Source of the DNA: Armatimonadota bacterium
Lineage (GTDB): Bacteria; Armatimonadota; HRBIN16
NCBI GenBank assembly: GCA_026003175.1
Contig: BPGT01000001.1
Location: 1,526,839 to 1,590,838, forward strand
Reading direction: 5' to 3'
DNA: 64,000 bases
The notes beneath the pieces were generated by a model that saw only the letters and a list, made by a program, of their open reading frames with translations, ran no database searches and was not told the origin of the DNA. Position numbers and translations under genes: made by a program. This document shows positions 40,594-52,207 of the stretch, in pieces. The stretch's first letter is position 1. Each line of letters starts with the position of its first letter.

Positions 40594-41721
40594 TTACCGG
40601 TGGCGGAGCATCTGTTTCAGCTCCGCCACGTTTCCGGCGTGCGCCAAAGCCTCCTCGTAGGTGATAAGCTGTGCAGCAACTAGTTGCTCCAGTGCCTGGT
40701 TCAGCGTGTTCATACCGTAGTGTTCGCCCTCACGCATAGCGGCATACAGGTCGTCGGTTTTGCCATCTTCAATCAATTTGCGCACTGTTGGCGACCCGAC
40801 CAAAATTTCCACGGCAGGTAGCCTACCTGCTCCATCCGCACGCAATACCAGACGTTGTGCTACTGCACAAATTAACGTGTTCGCCAGCTGTACTCGCAAA
40901 GGCACACGCTCCTCCGGTGGGAAACTGTTCAGGATGCGTGTGATGGTGGCAGGGGCAGACATGGTGTGTAGTGTCGCAATCACCAGATGCCCCAGCTCCG
41001 CCGCTGTCAGGGCGACGCGCATGGTTTCCACGTCGCGCATCTCGCCGATGGCAATCACATCTGGATTCTGACGCAGCACGCTGCGCAGAGCTGTAGCAAA
41101 AGAGGCGGTGTCTGTGCCCACTTCGCGCTGCAGAATCACGCTCCGCTTGTCCTCGAAAACGTACTCTATCGGCTCCTCGATGGTGACGATATTGGCGGTG
41201 CGCGTACGGTTAATCTCCTCAATCATCGCCGCCATCGTGGTCGATTTACCACTGCCGGTTGGCCCGGTGATGAGGATCAGTCCCTGTTGCTGGGAAACGA
41301 AATCTTTAAACACCAGCGGCAAGTTGGCTTCCTCGATCGTGGGCGGTTGCAGAGGAATGATGCGCAACGCTGCGCTGATACTGCCTCGCTGCAAGAAGAG
41401 GTTACAACGCACCCGTGCCATTCCCCCGATGGTGAACACAGTATCAATCTCAGCGTGCTCTTCCAGCTGTTGCATCTTCTCGTCTACATCCAGAGGTTCC
41501 ACACTCTCACGGGGATGGGCTGAAGCCAGAAGGGCATCGCGAGCAGCACTGTACAGGATGCTATAAGCCAGCTCGTGGCAGTCCAGCGGGGTGAGTGGAG
41601 ACAGGTCACTGACTACTACTTTCCCATCGATGCGCAGCACCGGAGGGCTACCAGCCTTGAGAATGACATCTGAAGCACGTCGCGAGATGGCGTATTCCAG
41701 TAAATCGTGAATGTTATGCAT
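40594..41721 (-). CDS. pilT: Type IV pilus retraction ATPase PilT
   Basis: A hexameric motor that depolymerises type IV pili. The 375 residues have the N-terminal PAS-like part (ASDVILKAGSPPVLRIDGK), Walker A GPTGSGKSTT near 155, the Asp box IVTIEEPIEYVF, Walker B ALRSVLRQNPDVIAIGEMRD, the His box ELGHLVIATLHT and the retraction AIRNLIRE-like region in a diverged form (SPTVRKLIEDG). An insertion of roughly 20 residues (near 70-95, ASAHPRESVEPLD) precedes the usual EIDTVFTI strand. Convergent with the response regulator, two bases apart. No other pilus motor gene is adjacent. Confidence 0.88.
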   Translation of the reverse strand: MHNIHDLLEYAISRRASDVILKAGSPPVLRIDGKVVVSDLSPLTPLDCHELAYSILYSAARDALLASAHPRESVEPLDVDEKMQQLEEHAEIDTVFTIGGMARVRCNLFLQRGSISAALRIIPLQPPTIEEANLPLVFKDFVSQQQGLILITGPTGSGKSTTMAAMIEEINRTRTANIVTIEEPIEYVFEDKRSVILQREVGTDTASFATALRSVLRQNPDVIAIGEMRDVETMRVALTAAELGHLVIATLHTMSAPATITRILNSFPPEERVPLRVQLANTLICAVAQRLVLRADGAGRLPAVEILVGSPTVRKLIEDGKTDDLYAAMREGEHYGMNTLNQALEQLVAAQLITYEEALAHAGNVAELKQMLRHR

Positions 41722-41779
41722 GACCCAGTTGTATCCTGCTTAACCAGATATAGGGAAGGCGAAAACGATTCCCTTCTCC

Positions 41780-41788
41780 ATTATATCA
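41780..41788 (-). promoter_or_regulatory. Extended -10 promoter of pilT
   Basis: Minus-strand TGATATAAT, a perfect extended -10, 58 bases before the pilT ATG. No -35 at a normal distance. Confidence 0.5.
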
Positions 41789-41833
41789 CAAACCTCGTGT
41801 GCTCCTCGCTGTAGGAGGTACGGGGAAAAGGCA

Positions 41834-41863
41834 TTGACATCTTATCGTAAGTGCTGGTAGCAT
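41834..41863 (+). promoter_or_regulatory. Promoter of the Uma2 gene
   Basis: Perfect TTGACA (41834-41839), an 18-base spacer and TAGCAT (41858-41863), with the GGAGG ribosome site soon after. Confidence 0.55.
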
Positions 41864-41884
41864 GTAGGCGGAGGGAGATAACCG

Positions 41885-42463
41885 GTGGCAGTACGTTCCG
41901 CTCCATACATCTCTGAGGCAGATTATCTGCAGGCAGAACGCCAGGCGCAGACCAAAAGCGAGTACCTTGCCGGTCAAGTGTTCGCGATGGCGGGGGCGTC
42001 GCGCGTGCATAACAGGATTACGTTTAATCTGGGGGGACAGCTGTACGCAGCCCTTCGTGGCAGAACTTGCGAGGCATACATCGGCGATATGCGCGTGAAG
42101 GTTCAAAAAGCCAGTGCTTACTTTTATCCCGATGTGGTCGTTGTGTGTGGGCAACCGCAGTTTGAAGACGAACAAGAGGACAATTTGCTGAATCCGGTGG
42201 TTATCGTAGAGGTGCTCTCCCCGTCTACCGAAGACTTTGACCGGACGGAGAAGTTTTTCGCGTATCAGAAGTTGGATTCGCTACGCGAGTATCTGCTTGT
42301 TTCGCAGGATAAGGTGTGCGTAGAACATTTTATCCGCCAGCCCGACGGGCAGTGGCTCAAGCGAGAATACACGCAGTTGGAGCACACCATCCAGCTGGAA
42401 AGTGCAGGTATAGCTCTGCCTGTACAGGCAATCTATGAAGGCGTGACGTTTTCTTCGCCATGA
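41885..42463 (+). CDS. Uma2-family (DUF820) putative nuclease
   Basis: A 192-residue protein of the Uma2 restriction-endonuclease-like fold. It has the N-terminal YLQAERQAQTKSEYLAGQVFAMAG, FYPDVVVVCG with the metal-binding Asp, VVIVEVLSPSTEDFDRTEK with the Glu and Lys of the PD-(D/E)XK pattern, and LDSLREYLLV. It starts at GTG behind GGAGG. These proteins are often multicopy in bacteria of hot springs and cyanobacteria, and their role is unclear. A second, decayed copy lies at 50221-50716. Confidence 0.88.
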   Translation: MAVRSAPYISEADYLQAERQAQTKSEYLAGQVFAMAGASRVHNRITFNLGGQLYAALRGRTCEAYIGDMRVKVQKASAYFYPDVVVVCGQPQFEDEQEDNLLNPVVIVEVLSPSTEDFDRTEKFFAYQKLDSLREYLLVSQDKVCVEHFIRQPDGQWLKREYTQLEHTIQLESAGIALPVQAIYEGVTFSSP

Positions 42464-42489
42464 CGTCCCACTTGACTGAGAGGTGCACG

Positions 42490-44758
42490 ATGCAAGAGGT
42501 ACTAATGATAGCATTGCCCTTGATGCTGGTTATAGCCGCAGCCACTCAGGCACAGCCTGCGTCAGATACCCCTTTCCTTCAGGAAACCGCCGAGCGCTAC
42601 TCGCTGGGCTCCCCCGATGCCAATGACGTGCGTTCTGTTGCTGTAGACGCACAGGGCAGTGCATGGGCGGCGACGCGCGCCGGCGTGTACACTCTAACTA
42701 AAGCGCGAAACCGCTGGCAGGCAATGACCTCTCCTGACCATGTGGGGCCCGCTTTCGTTGTGTTCGCGGATAGCCGGGGGTACCATCTGGGCAGGCGCAT
42801 GGGATGGATTGTACCGTGCAGCAGGCGATGGTTTGCAGAAGGTATCCGGGATTACGCAACCGGTATCCGCTCTATGCGAGGTGGATGGGGAGATAGTGGC
42901 TTTTGGTCCCGACGGAATGTGGCGCGTGAAAGGGAACACGGTCATCCCACAAAAGCTACCCTGCGCCCGGAGTGTGCGGGCAGTGCTTCCAGATAGCAAG
43001 GGTGGCATCTGGATTGGCACCGATGTCGGGTTGTTCCACTACTCATCCGCGGGCACGGCCTGGCGGTATGACGAAGAATATCTGCTCAGCGCATCGGTGC
43101 GCGGGCTGGCGTTCGCGCCGGGTGGCGACCTATGGATTGGCGGACTGGGCGGGATCACCATCCATCGTGAAAGCAAACGGGCAGGGCATCTGACGGTCGC
43201 CGATGGCTTACCCAGCATGCAGGTGCGGTGTGTGCGTCGCGCCCCCGATGGCAGGATGTGGATTGGTACACCTGCGGGCGTTGTGCGTACAGATGGCCAG
43301 CGATGGTCACTGCTTCACAGCTTGCGCTGGTTGCCGGACGACGACGTGCGCGATGTGGCTTTTGACGGTGACGGAACAGCGTGGGTGGCTACCGCCGGGG
43401 GCGTGAGCGCGATACGCCGGCGTATGATGACCCTCGTTGAGAAAGCAGAACACTACCTGAGCATCTGCCTGGCTCGGCATGTGCGGGAACCGGGGTTGGT
43501 AGAGAAGTGCCTCTTGCAGGTTCCGGGCGACGTGAACACGTGGAGACCGCGCGACGACGATAACGACGGCGAGTACACCAGCATGTACCTAGTGATGGAA
43601 TGCTTCCGATATGCCGTGACAAAAGACCCCGCTGCTCGTGCCAACGCCCGCAAAGCCTTTGGCGCGCTGCGTTTCCTGCAAACGGTCACTGGCACGCCCG
43701 GGTTTGTGGCGCGGACGGTGATTCCCGCGAACTGGGAGCCAATGAACGACCCCAACCGCGTGTACACCGATGCCGAGTGGGCGGACGAGCACGTCAGCGA
43801 CCCGCGCCACAAGCGCGTGCATGAGCGGTGGCGATTAAGCAAGGACGGCAGGTGGCTGTGGAAAGGCGATACCAGCAGCGACGAGATCACCGGGCATTTC
43901 TACGGCTATCTGTTCTTTTACGACCTCGTTGCCGACGAACAGGATAAGGCGCAGGTGCGTGAGCATGTACGCCGCGTGATGGACTATATCATTGAAGGTG
44001 GGTATGTATTGCGCGACATCGACAGTATGCACACGCGATGGGGGGTCTGGTCGCCCGATAAGCTGAATGCAGACCCCGATTGGGCTCCTGAACGCGGCAT
44101 CAACTCGTTAGAGATACTTTCTTTCCTCAAAGCGACCTACCATATCACCGGTGATGTGAAGTACGAGCGTGAATACCGCAAGCTGCTGGACGAACACGGC
44201 TATCGTGAGAACGTAAAGCGAGCGAAGACCTTCAACCCGGCATGGCGCACGCACATCGACGATGAGCTGCTTGCTCTAGCTTTCCCGGCTTTGCTCCTGT
44301 ACGAAAACGACCCCGATCTGAAGCGGCTATACCGGCAGGTACTGGACATATGGTACGAAGGGGTGAAACATGACCAGAACCCCTGGTTCCACTTCCTGTA
44401 TGCATCGCTCACCGGCTCTTCGCCGGAGATGGAAGACTCGCTGATGTTCCTGCGTGATGCACCGCTGGACCTGGTGCGCTGGACGGTGGACAACACCCGA
44501 CGCGAAGACCTGAAGCTGGTGCGTTCACCGGAGATAGAAAGCTGGCAAACCGACCGTCTTCCACCGCCCAGCGAGCGAGGTGTGATGCGCTGGGATGACA
44601 ATCCCTGGCGCGCCGTACAGGGAGATGGTGGGCGTACCGAGAGTGACGGCGTGTTCTGGTTGTTGCCCTACTGGATGGGCAGATACTATGGCTATATCCA
44701 GCCACCTACGCAAAGCAAGCAGGCTGTAACCTGGCAACATGTGGAACAGTCTAATTAG
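42490..44758 (+). pseudogene. Exported propeller plus alpha/alpha-barrel protein, broken by a one-base frameshift
   Basis: Begins with a signal peptide (VLMIALPLMLVIAAATQA) and Reg_prop-type propeller repeats (GSAWAATRAGVYTL). It loses frame at a GGGGG run (42776-42780). Deleting one G restores ADSRGTIWAGAWDGLYR, a normal propeller repeat. The rest continues with further repeats (GGIWIGTDVGLFHY, DGRMWIGTPAGVV) and, from about 43420, a helical domain of some 440 residues resembling alpha/alpha-barrel glycoside hydrolases or lyases. The total would be about 755 residues. The start has GAGAGG upstream. The good conservation on both sides suggests a recent indel or a sequencing error rather than an old pseudogene. 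Confidence 0.75.
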
Positions 44759-44787
44759 ATGTAAGCACGCGAAGGGAGGGTATTCCT

Positions 44788-45864
44788 ATGAAAACTCTTG
44801 TCTCCCGTTGGAGATTGCTGGTGGCGGCAGTGGTGCTTGCCGTTGGGGTAGCGATATCTGTACCTGCATCGGCAGACGACCTCGGCAAGCTGTTCAAAAA
44901 GACCGAGAGCGGCAAGAGTAAATCGGACGATAAGTCGTCGCCCAGCAAGAGCGAAGGGCGCAGTACGCCGTCCGTGTCGCCCAACAACGACAAATCTGGC
45001 GCAAATGACAACGACCTGTTCCGCAAGCGAGGTAGCAACAGTTCGTCTCCATCGCCTACGCGCCGGCCCATTCCGTCGCCGTACGCTTCGGGAAATCGCC
45101 CTCAGCCCAGCGGAGGCGACAATCAGCCGCCTGTCGGACAGGGCGATTACTGGGTGTATCCTTCTGAAGTGGAAACGCCTTTCGGCAACCGCCCACGCCC
45201 ATCCAGCAACGGTATGATCAACCTTGCCCGCAGAACCGGCGAGTGGCAGCCGAAGATTTACTTCCCGCCAGTCAACGACCAGTACCGACGTCACTATCCG
45301 CGTGGTGTCGCATATGGTTTCTATCTGCGCGTGTACGAGCCGTATCGGGCGTGTCCGTCGGTGTATGTGTTCTACCCGACGATGCCTGCTTACATCTCCA
45401 CCGAGCGCATCGTGGTGATAGAGCGACCGGTGTTCGTAGAGGTGCCGGTGTTCACCTACCGCGAGAGCTACTATCTGGAACGCAACCTGCCCTCTCGGCT
45501 GGATGTGACCATCGGCGACATCCAACGGGCATGGCGGTACAACAGTCCCGACCTGATACGCCGACATCTGCGCTTCGATATGTACGTGGCGGTGTACCTG
45601 CGCGGCAAGTACGCCTACTCGATACCCGCTGAGGACTATTGGACGATGACTGTAGATGCTATGCGCAACACCCGCACGGTGCGCTTTGCCTTCGATGAGA
45701 TTCGCAAGCGCACAAACGACGCCTACGTGCTCTACGGGCAGCACGTGTACGAGGACGAGGACGGACAGGTACGCACGACCTATATCAGCTATACCCTCGA
45801 GCGCATGGGCGGCGAGTGGATTATCACCGAGGTAGGTTCCAGCCCAGAGCCGATAGTGCAGTAA
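44788..45864 (+). CDS. Secreted protein with low-complexity linker and NTF2-like C terminus
   Basis: A 358-residue exported protein. The signal peptide (WRLLVAAVVLAVGVAISVPA) is cut near ASADD. Residues 35-130 are Ser/Pro/Lys/Asn-rich and probably disordered. A Tyr- and Pro-rich segment (about 150-215) follows. The last 125 residues (LPSRLDVTIGDIQRAWRYNS onwards) form strands and helices like a SnoaL/NTF2-type fold ending with RMGGEWIITEVGSS. GGAGGG precedes the ATG. Function unknown; a cell-surface or envelope role is inferred from the composition. Confidence 0.65.
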   Translation: MKTLVSRWRLLVAAVVLAVGVAISVPASADDLGKLFKKTESGKSKSDDKSSPSKSEGRSTPSVSPNNDKSGANDNDLFRKRGSNSSSPSPTRRPIPSPYASGNRPQPSGGDNQPPVGQGDYWVYPSEVETPFGNRPRPSSNGMINLARRTGEWQPKIYFPPVNDQYRRHYPRGVAYGFYLRVYEPYRACPSVYVFYPTMPAYISTERIVVIERPVFVEVPVFTYRESYYLERNLPSRLDVTIGDIQRAWRYNSPDLIRRHLRFDMYVAVYLRGKYAYSIPAEDYWTMTVDAMRNTRTVRFAFDEIRKRTNDAYVLYGQHVYEDEDGQVRTTYISYTLERMGGEWIITEVGSSPEPIVQ

Positions 45865-45891
45865 TACGGCTCTGATAGCGTTTGACGCAGG

Positions 45892-45927
45892 GGGCACGGA
45901 AGGGAAACATTACCTGTCACCGTGCCC
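45892..45927 (+). terminator. Hairpin after the secreted NTF2-like gene
   Basis: GGGCACGG (45892-45899) pairs with CCGTGCCC (45920-45927) around a 20-base loop, 27 bases past the stop. No T-run follows. Confidence 0.5.
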
Positions 45928-46043
45928 TCGTGCTCTCTGTGGTTCCGGTTTGCAACGATTACCACACCCTTTACCTCCAGAATCACTTCAGGTTTGCCGA
46001 TATTTCTATCAGGTGCTGCTAAGATACCCCAAAGGATAACGGC

Positions 46044-48158
<2,115 letters not shown>

Positions 48159-48171
48159 GGAGGAGTGTCAG

Positions 48172-49308
48172 ATGGCTAATATACGTAAATATCAAGCAAA
48201 AACCATTACGGAAGCACTGGCAATGGTTCGCGCCGATTTGGGGCGTGATGCGGTGATTGTGCAAACGCGCAAGGTGAACAAGCGCGTGCTGGGTGTGTGG
48301 GGGCGCGAGATGGTGGAGGTATGGGCTTCAGACAACCCCGAACTGGAAAACCTGCGCCGCCCGCAAAAAGCTGCAGCTCCTGTGGCTGCGCAGCCTGCCG
48401 TAGAAGAGTCGTCCCGTATTGAGCAACTGGAACACGAAATCCAGAACCTGAAAGCGATGATTGCTCAGCTGGCGCGACAGGGGGTGGCGGTAGTAGCGGG
48501 TGATGCTTCTGTTGGCGCGTGCACGGAGAACCGATGGTTTGCTCTGTTGCGGGAGGCGGAAGTGGAGGAAGAGGTCATTCGCAGCCTGCTGCAGTCTGCC
48601 CCTGAGGATACCCTTTCCGAAAGCGCGCTGCAATCGCTCGTTGCCGACAGACTGCCTACTTCTGGCGCCATTGCGCTGCAGGAAGGACATCCCAAAGTGG
48701 TAATGATGGTGGGACCGACAGGCGTGGGCAAGACCACCACTATCGCCAAGCTGGCAGCGCAGTACGCGCTTCTGCAGAAGCGTCGCGTAGGGCTGATTAC
48801 CATTGACACCTACCGCATCGCCGCGGTGGAGCAACTACGCACCTACAGCCAGATTATCGACGTGCCCATTCGCGTGGTATACAGCAGTAGCGAATTGCTC
48901 GCCGCCGTACACGAGTTCGCCAGCATGGACGTGGTGTTTGTGGATACTGCTGGGCGCAGCCAGCGCAACAGCATGCAAATCGGTGAGCTCAAAGCCTGTT
49001 GCGAACGGCTCAACGACTGTGAGGTGCATCTGGTGCTCAGCAGTACTACCAAAACAAGCGACCTGTACGACATCGTGCAACGCTTTTCGGTGATGCCCTT
49101 GCACCGGGTGATATGGACAAAGCTGGACGAGAGCACCACCTTTGGCAACATACTGAACGTGGCGGTGAAGCATCCTCTACCCATCTCGTACATTACCACC
49201 GGACAGCGCGTGCCAGAGGATGTGGAAGTCGCTGAGGCGAATAAGCTGGCGTTACTGGTGGTGGGCGGAGCAGCTGCCCCCATCCTGATTCCGACGCCAG
49301 CCGCATGA
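48172..49308 (+). CDS. flhF: Flagellar SRP-like GTPase FlhF
   Basis: A 378-residue SRP-type GTPase that sets the position and number of flagella. It opens with the FlhF B-domain start RKYQAKTITEALAMVRADLG. After a variable linker come the N and G domains: MVGPTGVGKTTTIAKLAA (G1), DTYRIAAVEQLRTY (G2), VVFVDTAGRS (G3) and TKLDE (G4). AAGGAGGAG stands before the ATG at 48172; an upstream open frame overlaps flhA and is not used. No flhG/minD-like partner follows. Instead a glycosyltransferase overlaps its stop by four bases. Confidence 0.92.
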   Translation: MANIRKYQAKTITEALAMVRADLGRDAVIVQTRKVNKRVLGVWGREMVEVWASDNPELENLRRPQKAAAPVAAQPAVEESSRIEQLEHEIQNLKAMIAQLARQGVAVVAGDASVGACTENRWFALLREAEVEEEVIRSLLQSAPEDTLSESALQSLVADRLPTSGAIALQEGHPKVVMMVGPTGVGKTTTIAKLAAQYALLQKRRVGLITIDTYRIAAVEQLRTYSQIIDVPIRVVYSSSELLAAVHEFASMDVVFVDTAGRSQRNSMQIGELKACCERLNDCEVHLVLSSTTKTSDLYDIVQRFSVMPLHRVIWTKLDESTTFGNILNVAVKHPLPISYITTGQRVPEDVEVAEANKLALLVVGGAAAPILIPTPAA

Positions 49309-50243
49309 GTATCGCACTGTCGCTCATTATCGTCAACTGGAACACGCGCGAGCACCTTCGTGCTTGCCTGCGTTCTATCTTCGCATATCCCCCTGATGAG
49401 CCGTTTGAGGTATGGGTGGTGGACAACGCCTCGTCCGACGGCAGCGTGCAGATGGTACGTGAGCAGTTTCCGCAAGTGTACCTCATCGCGAACGAGCGAA
49501 ACGTAGGCTACGGCAGGGCGAACAATCAAGCACTTCGGCAGGCGCAGGGCGAGTTCGCACTGATTTTGAACAGCGACATCGAAGCCACCCCCAACGCCTT
49601 ACAGGCGCTGATAGATTTCATGCGCCAGCACCCCGATGCGCACGCCGCCGGAGGGCAGCTCATTCTGCCAGATGGGAGCATCCAGCCTTCCTGTTCCGAG
49701 CGGCTCACACTGTGGGCGGTGTTTTGCGAGCAGAGCCTGCTGGCGAAGGCGTTTCCCCGCTCGCGCCTGTTTGGGGGATATACTCTAACGTGGTGGGGTT
49801 ACGACAGCGTGCGCGAGGTGGAGCAGGTGGTCGGGGCATGCCTGATACTTCGTCGCCAGCCCGATGGTTATTTTCCCCTCTTCGACGAACGCTACTTCAT
49901 GTATGCTGAAGACACCGAGCTGTGCCACCGTATTCGCCAGAGCGGAGGACGTATTTACTATGTGCCGCACGCCAGGTTCAAGCACCATCTAGGCGCAAGC
50001 AGTGAACAAGAGACGGTGCGTACCGAGATGGTGAAAGCGTACAATCGCAGCCGCCTTCTCTTCTTTCACGAGGTGCACGGCGCGTGGAGTGTGCCCGTTT
50101 ATCGCCTGCTTATCGCAATGGGTGCATTGCTGAGGATGACACTATGGACAGGCGCGTGGTTGCTGGGGAAACCAAGCCGTGCTCATGCAGCGCGTCACGC
50201 CGCCATGTTCTGGGAGGTGTTTAAGGATGCGTGGAGGAGTTAA
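49305..50243 (+). CDS. Family 2 glycosyltransferase (rhamnosyltransferase-like)
   Basis: A 312-residue GT2 enzyme. It has SLIIVNWNTREHLRACLRSI, the nucleotide-binding VVDNASSDGS, NVGYGRANNQAL and the DxD-like NSDIEA. The acceptor region has the ED of MYAEDTELCHRI. A hydrophobic C-terminal patch (LLIAMGALLRMTLW) may touch the membrane. The start overlaps the flhF stop as ATGA, so it is co-translated with a flagellar gene. Glycosylation of flagellin or a surface polysaccharide is possible but not shown. Confidence 0.87.
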   Translation: MSIALSLIIVNWNTREHLRACLRSIFAYPPDEPFEVWVVDNASSDGSVQMVREQFPQVYLIANERNVGYGRANNQALRQAQGEFALILNSDIEATPNALQALIDFMRQHPDAHAAGGQLILPDGSIQPSCSERLTLWAVFCEQSLLAKAFPRSRLFGGYTLTWWGYDSVREVEQVVGACLILRRQPDGYFPLFDERYFMYAEDTELCHRIRQSGGRIYYVPHARFKHHLGASSEQETVRTEMVKAYNRSRLLFFHEVHGAWSVPVYRLLIAMGALLRMTLWTGAWLLGKPSRAHAARHAAMFWEVFKDAWRS

Positions 50244-50716
50244 GCAATCCCCACGCCCTGAAGACCTTTATCGGCTCCGGCTGTTGCCATAGCCATTCCA
50301 CCTGTATCCACAACCCCTCCAGCACTTTGCTGTGATAGACGCCTTTGGATGCTATCAGCATCGCCTGGTACGCGCCGTCTTCGTCAAGCTGGTAAAACTC
50401 TGCCCGCTTGCGTTCGGGGTCTATCAACCAGTATTCGCGCACACCTGCGGCTTCGTACTCGTAGAATTTCTCGCCCCGGTCGCGGGCACGGCTTTCCGGG
50501 CTGATAACCTCCACCACCAGGTCCGCCGCGCCGTCCAGGTAGTTCTCTTTCAACCGGTGCAGATTGGCGTTAGACACGAGCAACAGGTCAGGAGCACGGC
50601 TCAGGACTTATAGGCACGACCTCTCCTTCCACCCGCTCTGCATGGGTATCTTCATCCAGCCACTCGTAGAACTGCTCGCAACTCATTCGGGCAGCAGATG
50701 CTAGCGTCGCCATCAT
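50221..50716 (-). pseudogene. Decayed Uma2-family gene with internal deletion
   Basis: The 5' part (50716 to about 50615) reads MATLASAARMSCEQFYEWLD and continues to VVPISPE, the normal Uma2 N terminus. The 3' part (about 50605-50221, in another frame) begins PDLLLVSNANLHRL and runs through VVEVISPESRARDRGEKF and EYWLIDPERK to the end. The stretch of some 60-70 codons that normally joins them is missing and the frame shifts at the junction. GAGGTGATTC precedes the ATG. The 3' end overlaps the glycosyltransferase gene by 23 bases. Confidence 0.75.
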
Positions 50717-50742
50717 GAATCACCTCAGAGCTATTATACCTG

Positions 50743-52089
50743 CTAATGCAACGGTGGAAGAATATCCTTCTGCAGTTCCAGCATTTCGTCCACCATCTGC
50801 ACCGCGTTGCGATAGGAATCCACCGTCGGATCCAACAGCACCGCTTGTAGCAGTTTGTCTTTCGAGTGTTCGGCGAATGCTTCCACTAACAGCTGGTGGA
50901 TGCTCGCCTGCAGGCGCAACATCGCTGCAATGGCTTCAGGCAGAGGTTCCATCCGCAGCGGGTGAATACCGTCCGCGTCGCCGATGGCGGGCACTTCCAC
51001 CACCGTCTCATCCGGCAGGTTCGGAATCGCACCGTGATTGGGCACATTGACCGCAGGCAGTTCATGGCGCACTCCGCAGGCGAGGGATTCCATAATAGGC
51101 GCAGCCAGTTCGCCTGAGGGTTGCAGGGGGGCGTCTTCCAGCCGCCAGGGTTGTGATGGCTCTGGTTTCCAGGGGCGGCGTGTGGGGTCGCCCGTTAGCG
51201 AGTAGACAAACTCGGGGATGCGTCCGGTCTGCCAGGGGTGACCGTCGGCGGGGTCATAGAAGTACTGCAGCTGGCTGCAGACGAACTCATCCGCCCAGCG
51301 GATGTACTCGCCATAGTGGTTGGCAGCCGGCGAAGGATACAGCCCGAACCGTCGGAACAGGATGCGTCCTAATCCTATCTCGTGCCAATCGGAGAGCCAG
51401 TCACCCTCGCGCTCCTTCTCGCGCAGGAGGGGGTACAGGTCTTCACCGGTGCGCTTGTGGCGTATTGTCTGAAACCAGGTGAAATGGTTGATTCCGCACG
51501 CGGTGGCTTCTATCTGCTCGGCGGGAATGCCCAGAATGCGTGCGATTTGCTCCAACCCCATGAAGAAGCCGTGGCACAGCCCGACCACGCGAATGCTGGT
51601 CAATCGCGATACCGCCTCGCACAGCTTGTGTTCGGGGTTAGTAAAATTGATGAGCCAAGCCTCAGGGCATAATCGCTCCATTGCGCGGGCAATCTCGATG
51701 GTGGGCGCCATGTTGCGTAGCGCGTGGAACAGCCCGCCGGGACCGCCGTTCTCGCCGAATACCTGTCGAAAGCCGTACTTGCGCGGAATATGAAAGTCCT
51801 GTGACCAGTACAGGAAACGGTTGACCTCGATGGCGGACACTGCAAACTGCGCTCCGTCCAGCGCATGGTGCAGGTCGGTGGTAGCCTCTATGGCCGCTTT
51901 CACACCCATCTTCTCAGCCACGTAACGGGCGTAGCGTTCCACATCGTGCAGGTGCCCAGCGACCTGGTCCATCAGCACGAGATGCACACCTGCTTCGGTG
52001 AGCGGTTTGCTCAGCAACACGTCACGGATGGTAGAGGGCCCAAACGACCGACTTCCCGCGCCAATCAGCGCTATCTTCACCAGCGGCAT
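50743..52089 (-). CDS. Glycoside hydrolase family 4 (alpha-glucosidase/galactosidase/glucuronidase type)
   Basis: A 448-residue NAD+- and Mn2+-dependent glycosidase. The Rossmann N terminus KIALIGAGSRSFG, the FGENGGPGGLFHALRN segment, NFTNPEHKLCEAV and the metal-site pair CHGF and CGINHF are all present and characteristic of GH4. The fourth group (alpha-galactosidase/glucuronidase-like) is favoured by CHG and GINH, but the exact sugar cannot be read. A start at MPLVKIAL (52089) gives the normal N terminus; the open frame begins ten codons earlier. Divergent from rtcB. Confidence 0.9.
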   Translation of the reverse strand: MPLVKIALIGAGSRSFGPSTIRDVLLSKPLTEAGVHLVLMDQVAGHLHDVERYARYVAEKMGVKAAIEATTDLHHALDGAQFAVSAIEVNRFLYWSQDFHIPRKYGFRQVFGENGGPGGLFHALRNMAPTIEIARAMERLCPEAWLINFTNPEHKLCEAVSRLTSIRVVGLCHGFFMGLEQIARILGIPAEQIEATACGINHFTWFQTIRHKRTGEDLYPLLREKEREGDWLSDWHEIGLGRILFRRFGLYPSPAANHYGEYIRWADEFVCSQLQYFYDPADGHPWQTGRIPEFVYSLTGDPTRRPWKPEPSQPWRLEDAPLQPSGELAAPIMESLACGVRHELPAVNVPNHGAIPNLPDETVVEVPAIGDADGIHPLRMEPLPEAIAAMLRLQASIHQLLVEAFAEHSKDKLLQAVLLDPTVDSYRNAVQMVDEMLELQKDILPPLH

Positions 52090-52175
52090 AATGTCCCCCA
52101 GTTGCAAAAGGTGGTTCATCTATGGTTTCGAGTCGGGGGTGGGTAACTCCTGCTCCTCCCCAGATCTCCTGTAGC

Positions 52176-52184
52176 TGGTATAAT
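52176..52184 (+). promoter_or_regulatory. Extended -10 promoter of rtcB
   Basis: TGGTATAAT is a perfect extended -10 element 24 bases before the rtcB ATG. No -35 at 16-18 bases. Confidence 0.55.
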
Positions 52185-52207
52185 ATGCAGTTGGGGAGGT
52201 GGACAGC

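Noticed and set aside
45996-46003. GCCGATAT before flhA, like a flagellar sigma-28 -10 element
   Set aside because: There is no TAAA-type -35 at the expected 15-base distance; kept only as a weak hint.
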